64,000 bases of DNA, from NCBI GenBank assembly GCA_035760965.1, contig DASTRY010000014.1, forward strand, positions 62,001 through 126,000. Direction: 5' to 3'. The notes beneath the pieces were generated by a model. The model was not told the origin of the DNA. It saw only the letters and a program-made list of their open reading frames with translations, and did not search any database. Shown piece by piece: positions 61,394-64,000 of this stretch. How positions within the stretch are numbered: position 1 is the stretch's first letter; the number at the start of each line of letters is the position of its first letter. A program made the translations under genes and the position numbers. Origin of the DNA: JADGHX01 sp035760965 (GTDB taxonomy: Bacteria > Pseudomonadota > Gammaproteobacteria > Steroidobacterales > Steroidobacteraceae).

Positions 61394-64000
61394 TTACTCG
61401 TCGTGCCCGCCCGCAGTGCCGCGATCGGCGGGTGCGGAGGACCACACGACGTACGGTCGCGCCGGGCTCTCGGGCCGGGGAGCCGACTCGAAGTGCGCCA
61501 CCGGAGCCGGGGCGTTCGATTCGCGCGCTGCCTGCCGCGACTCGCCAGTCTCGCGCTCACCGGAGCTGTGCTCACCGCTGCCGCGCTCGCCCGCACCGCG
61601 GGACTCGCGCTCCTGCGACTCGCCACGCGAGCCCGATTCGGCAGCGCGCGAGCTGGAGTCACCGCTGCGCCACCCGGGCGCAGCGCCATGCGGCGCCGAT
61701 TCGGCGCTACGCGCGCCGGACTCAGCACCGTGCGATCCCGACTCCGCGCTTCGCGAGCCGGATTCGGCGCCGCGAGATCCCGACTCACCGCCGTGCGACT
61801 CGCTTCCGAACGTCGCTTCGCGCGGCCGCTGTTCACCGTTGCGCTCGCCTTCGCGTGGCGCGGCGTCATGCGGCCGCGAACCAAACTGCTGCGAATGATC
61901 GGCCTCGTGCGCTTGCAGGTCGCCCTGCGAAGGCTCGCGAGGCGCGCCATCGTGCGCCGGTCCGCCGTGCTCGTGCGCCCCATACGCCGCACCATTGCCC
62001 GACGTGCGCTGCCCCTCGGAGCGCTCGCCCGATTCGGCGCCGCCCTCGGAGGCTCCGCCGCCGGCAATGCGATTGCCATTGGCATCGCGCGACCCGCCAC
62101 CACCACGGCGCCCGCGGCGCCGACCACGCCGTCCACGACGCTCGCCCGAGGCCGCTCGCGCTTCGTCGCCTGCGCCCGGCGCTGCGGTCACATCGCTACC
62201 TGCGGGACTCGTCTCGCCCGATGAGCCAGCGCCCGCGACGTTGGCCGCAGCACTAGTCTGCTGATCCTCCACACGCGGCGGCCTCGGCTCACCGCGCCCC
62301 TGATGGGCTCGCTGCTCGCGTTCGCGACCGCCCTCACGGGCAGCGTCGCGTGAACCCTCGCGCGCCTCTCGCTGCTCGCGACTACCGTCGCGCTGTCCCC
62401 GCTGGCGATCGCGGCCGCGATCACCGTCGCGTCCGCCGCGACCCTCGGCACTGCGCTGCTCGCCATTGCGACCCTCTCCGCGCTGGCGATCGCGGTGTGC
62501 GTCACGGCTTGCGTCACGCGCACCTTCGCCGCCGGCCTCGCGATCGCGTCTTGCGCCGTCCTCGCGCCGATGTGAGCGCTCGCCGCGCCGTCCATCGCGA
62601 TCCCGGCGATGTCCGCGGTCTCGATCGCCACGGCGCGACTGCGTGCTGCTCGTCGTTGCCGCCGGCGCCGCCGCGGCCACGGGCTCCGGTGCCGGCTCGC
62701 CGATCAACCAACGCTTGAACCGTCCGAGCACGCCCAGGTGGCGTTCCGGTGCGGCCGGCGGCTGAATGGCGGGCGCCGGCTCCGAGATCGGCGCGGAGGT
62801 TGCCGGCAGGATGGTCGCCACCGCCGCGACTTCCGGGATCGGCTTCTGATCCTGCGCCGAGCCCGGCTCCACCACCGCCGGAGCGGTCGGCATGAGGTAG
62901 CTCGCCTGCTTGTTCTCGGGCTGTTCGCTCTCGTCGTCGCGCACGCGCTTCAGCGAGTAGTCCGGCGTCTGCATGTGCGTGTTCGGCACGATGATCAGCT
63001 CGGCCGAGCTCTTGTCTTCGAGCTGCCGCAGCCATTCCCGCTTCTCGTTGATGAGATACGTCGCGACTTCCACCGGCACCTGCGCGATCACGCGCGCCGT
63101 ACGGTCCTTGCGCAGCTCCTCGCCGATCAGGCGCAGGATCGCGAGCGCCATGGACTCGACGCTGCGGATGCTGCCGATGCCGACGCAGCGCGGGCAAACG
63201 ATGTGGCTGGAATCGCTCAGCGACGGCCGCAAGCGCTGGCGCGACATCTCGAGCAGGCCGAAGCGCGAGAGGCGTCCGATCTGGATGCGCGCGCGGTCCA
63301 TCTTCATGGCCTCGCGCAGCCGATCCTCGACCTCGCGCTGATTCTTCGGCGACTCCATGTCGATGAAGTCGATGACGATCAGACCGCCGATGTCGCGGAT
63401 CCGCAGCTGGCGGGCGATTTCCTCGGCGGCCTCGAGATTCGTGTTGGTGGCCGTCGTCTCGATGTCGCTGCCGCGCGTCGCGCGGGCCGAGTTGATGTCG
63501 ATCGACACCAGCGCCTCGGTGTAGTCGATGACGATGCTGCCGCCCGAGGGCAGCTGCACCTTGTGCGCGTACGCCGACTCGATCTGGCTCTCGATCTGAA
63601 AACGGGTGAAGAGCGGGATGTCGTCGGTGTAGAGCTTCAGGCGGCGCTGCGCGTCGGCCGGCATGAAACGCTGCATGTATTCCTGCGCCTTCGTGAACGC
63701 CGCCTGGTCGTCGACGAGGATCTCGCCGATGTCATCGCCCAGGTAGTCGCGCATGGCGCGCGTGACGGCATCGCTCTCGCGGTAGACGAGGAACGGGGCG
63801 GGGCGGTCCTTCGAGGCGGCCTCGATCTGGTCCCACTGCGCCCGCAGGTTGTCGAGGTCCCACTGCAGCTCCTCGACGGAGCGGCCGACGCCTGCCGTAC
63901 GCACGATGGCGCCCATGCCGTCCGGAATCTTGAGCTGACTCATCACCTCGCGCATCTGGTCGCGGTCTTCGCCCTCGATCCGGCGGGACACGCCACCCGC
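61394..64000 (-). CDS. rne: Ribonuclease E (5' part beyond window)
   Basis: The 3' 868 codons are present; the N-terminus lies to the right of the window. The catalytic half has SGGSIVIDYTEALVSIDINS, IRDIGGLIVIDFIDMESPKN (catalytic Asp region) and the zinc-link CPRCVGIGSIRS. The C-terminal ~430 residues are a disordered, Arg/Gly/Glu/Ser-rich scaffold where eno and helicases would dock, ending in repeated ESGSRGA-like units. Convergent with the phosphatase gene. Confidence 0.93.
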   Translation of the reverse strand, partial: AGGVSRRIEGEDRDQMREVMSQLKIPDGMGAIVRTAGVGRSVEELQWDLDNLRAQWDQIEAASKDRPAPFLVYRESDAVTRAMRDYLGDDIGEILVDDQAAFTKAQEYMQRFMPADAQRRLKLYTDDIPLFTRFQIESQIESAYAHKVQLPSGGSIVIDYTEALVSIDINSARATRGSDIETTATNTNLEAAEEIARQLRIRDIGGLIVIDFIDMESPKNQREVEDRLREAMKMDRARIQIGRLSRFGLLEMSRQRLRPSLSDSSHIVCPRCVGIGSIRSVESMALAILRLIGEELRKDRTARVIAQVPVEVATYLINEKREWLRQLEDKSSAELIIVPNTHMQTPDYSLKRVRDDESEQPENKQASYLMPTAPAVVEPGSAQDQKPIPEVAAVATILPATSAPISEPAPAIQPPAAPERHLGVLGRFKRWLIGEPAPEPVAAAAPAATTSSTQSRRGDRDRGHRRDRDGRRGERSHRREDGARRDREAGGEGARDASRDAHRDRQRGEGRNGEQRSAEGRGGRDGDRGRDRQRGQRDGSREQREAREGSRDAAREGGREREQRAHQGRGEPRPPRVEDQQTSAAANVAGAGSSGETSPAGSDVTAAPGAGDEARAASGERRGRRGRRRGRRGGGGSRDANGNRIAGGGASEGGAESGERSEGQRTSGNGAAYGAHEHGGPAHDGAPREPSQGDLQAHEADHSQQFGSRPHDAAPREGERNGEQRPREATFGSESHGGESGSRGAESGSRSAESGSHGAESGARSAESAPHGAAPGWRSGDSSSRAAESGSRGESQERESRGAGERGSGEHSSGERETGESRQAARESNAPAPVAHFESAPRPESPARPYVVWSSAPADRGTAGGHDE
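61690..61800 (-). repeat. 21-bp repeats encoding heptad-like units in the RNase E tail
   Basis: About five imperfect 21-bp units encode successive seven-residue blocks of the type G-A-E-S-G-S-R. They lie inside the C-terminal low-complexity region of rne, in frame, so copy changes would not shift the reading frame. Further looser copies continue on both sides. Confidence 0.6.

Overview
The window reads as a continuous stretch of a high-GC gammaproteobacterial chromosome. It is almost fully coding, with many 4-bp start/stop overlaps, and I found no rRNA, tRNA, CRISPR array or intact transposase. Gene order resembles xanthomonads and their relatives: RpfE-type protein-recJ-prfB-lysS, sdhCDAB-sdhE-ygfX-rpoE-rseA-rseB, lepA-lepB-DUF4845-rnc-era-recO-pdxJ-acpS, and comEC-exbB-exbD-msbA-lpxK-Trm112-kdsB-LMW phosphatase-rne. 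A secreted DUF1592/DUF1552/ankyrin operon would also fit the Steroidobacteraceae. Placement at family level is inference from gene order and content, not from a tree.

Layout. 1-7220: end of pyrG, kdsA, eno, ftsB, ispD, ispF, truD, an inverted smr gene, surE and pcm. 7221-7636: a non-coding break holding short direct repeats and a strong hairpin, at the place where nlpD-rpoS usually follows pcm. 7637-14484: DUF498 protein, RpfE-type protein, recJ, prfB with its programmed frameshift, lysS, murI. 14632-22454: ygfZ divergent from a succinate dehydrogenase locus that includes a 58-residue SDHAF4-like gene, sdhCDAB, sdhE and ygfX, then the envelope-stress regulon rpoE-rseA-rseB with a sigma-E-like self promoter and a glutaredoxin-like gene. 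22523-28905: a minus-strand operon of four exported proteins (di-heme DUF1592 protein, Tat-exported DUF1552 protein, secreted ankyrin protein, Tat-exported MBL-fold protein with degraded metal site). It sits between the glutaredoxin gene and lepA, where mucD would be expected. 29539-40703: lepA through nagZ and a degenerate PAS-GGDEF protein.

40751-44559 is a small accessory patch: CPBP-like membrane protein, HxlR regulator with a clear palindromic operator next to a glutathione transferase, DUF3237 protein, small membrane protein, VOC protein, and a 34-bp tandem repeat. 44728-64000: csiV, mfd, a BamE-like small protein, two LolC/E permeases and lolD, DUF2062, comEC, exbBD, msbA, lpxK, Trm112, kdsB, LMW phosphatase and the 3' part of rne.

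Functional themes are LPS supply (kdsA, kdsB, lpxK, msbA), lipoprotein sorting (lolCDE), envelope stress (rpoE-rseAB), respiration with its assembly factors, isoprenoid and pyridoxine synthesis, RNA processing and DNA repair. The least explained material is the four-gene exported operon at 22.5-28.9 kb. The SDHAF4-like small gene, the catalytically degraded enzyme domains (MBL protein, ComEC C-terminus, GGDEF) and the repeat-bearing gaps are the next most interesting items.
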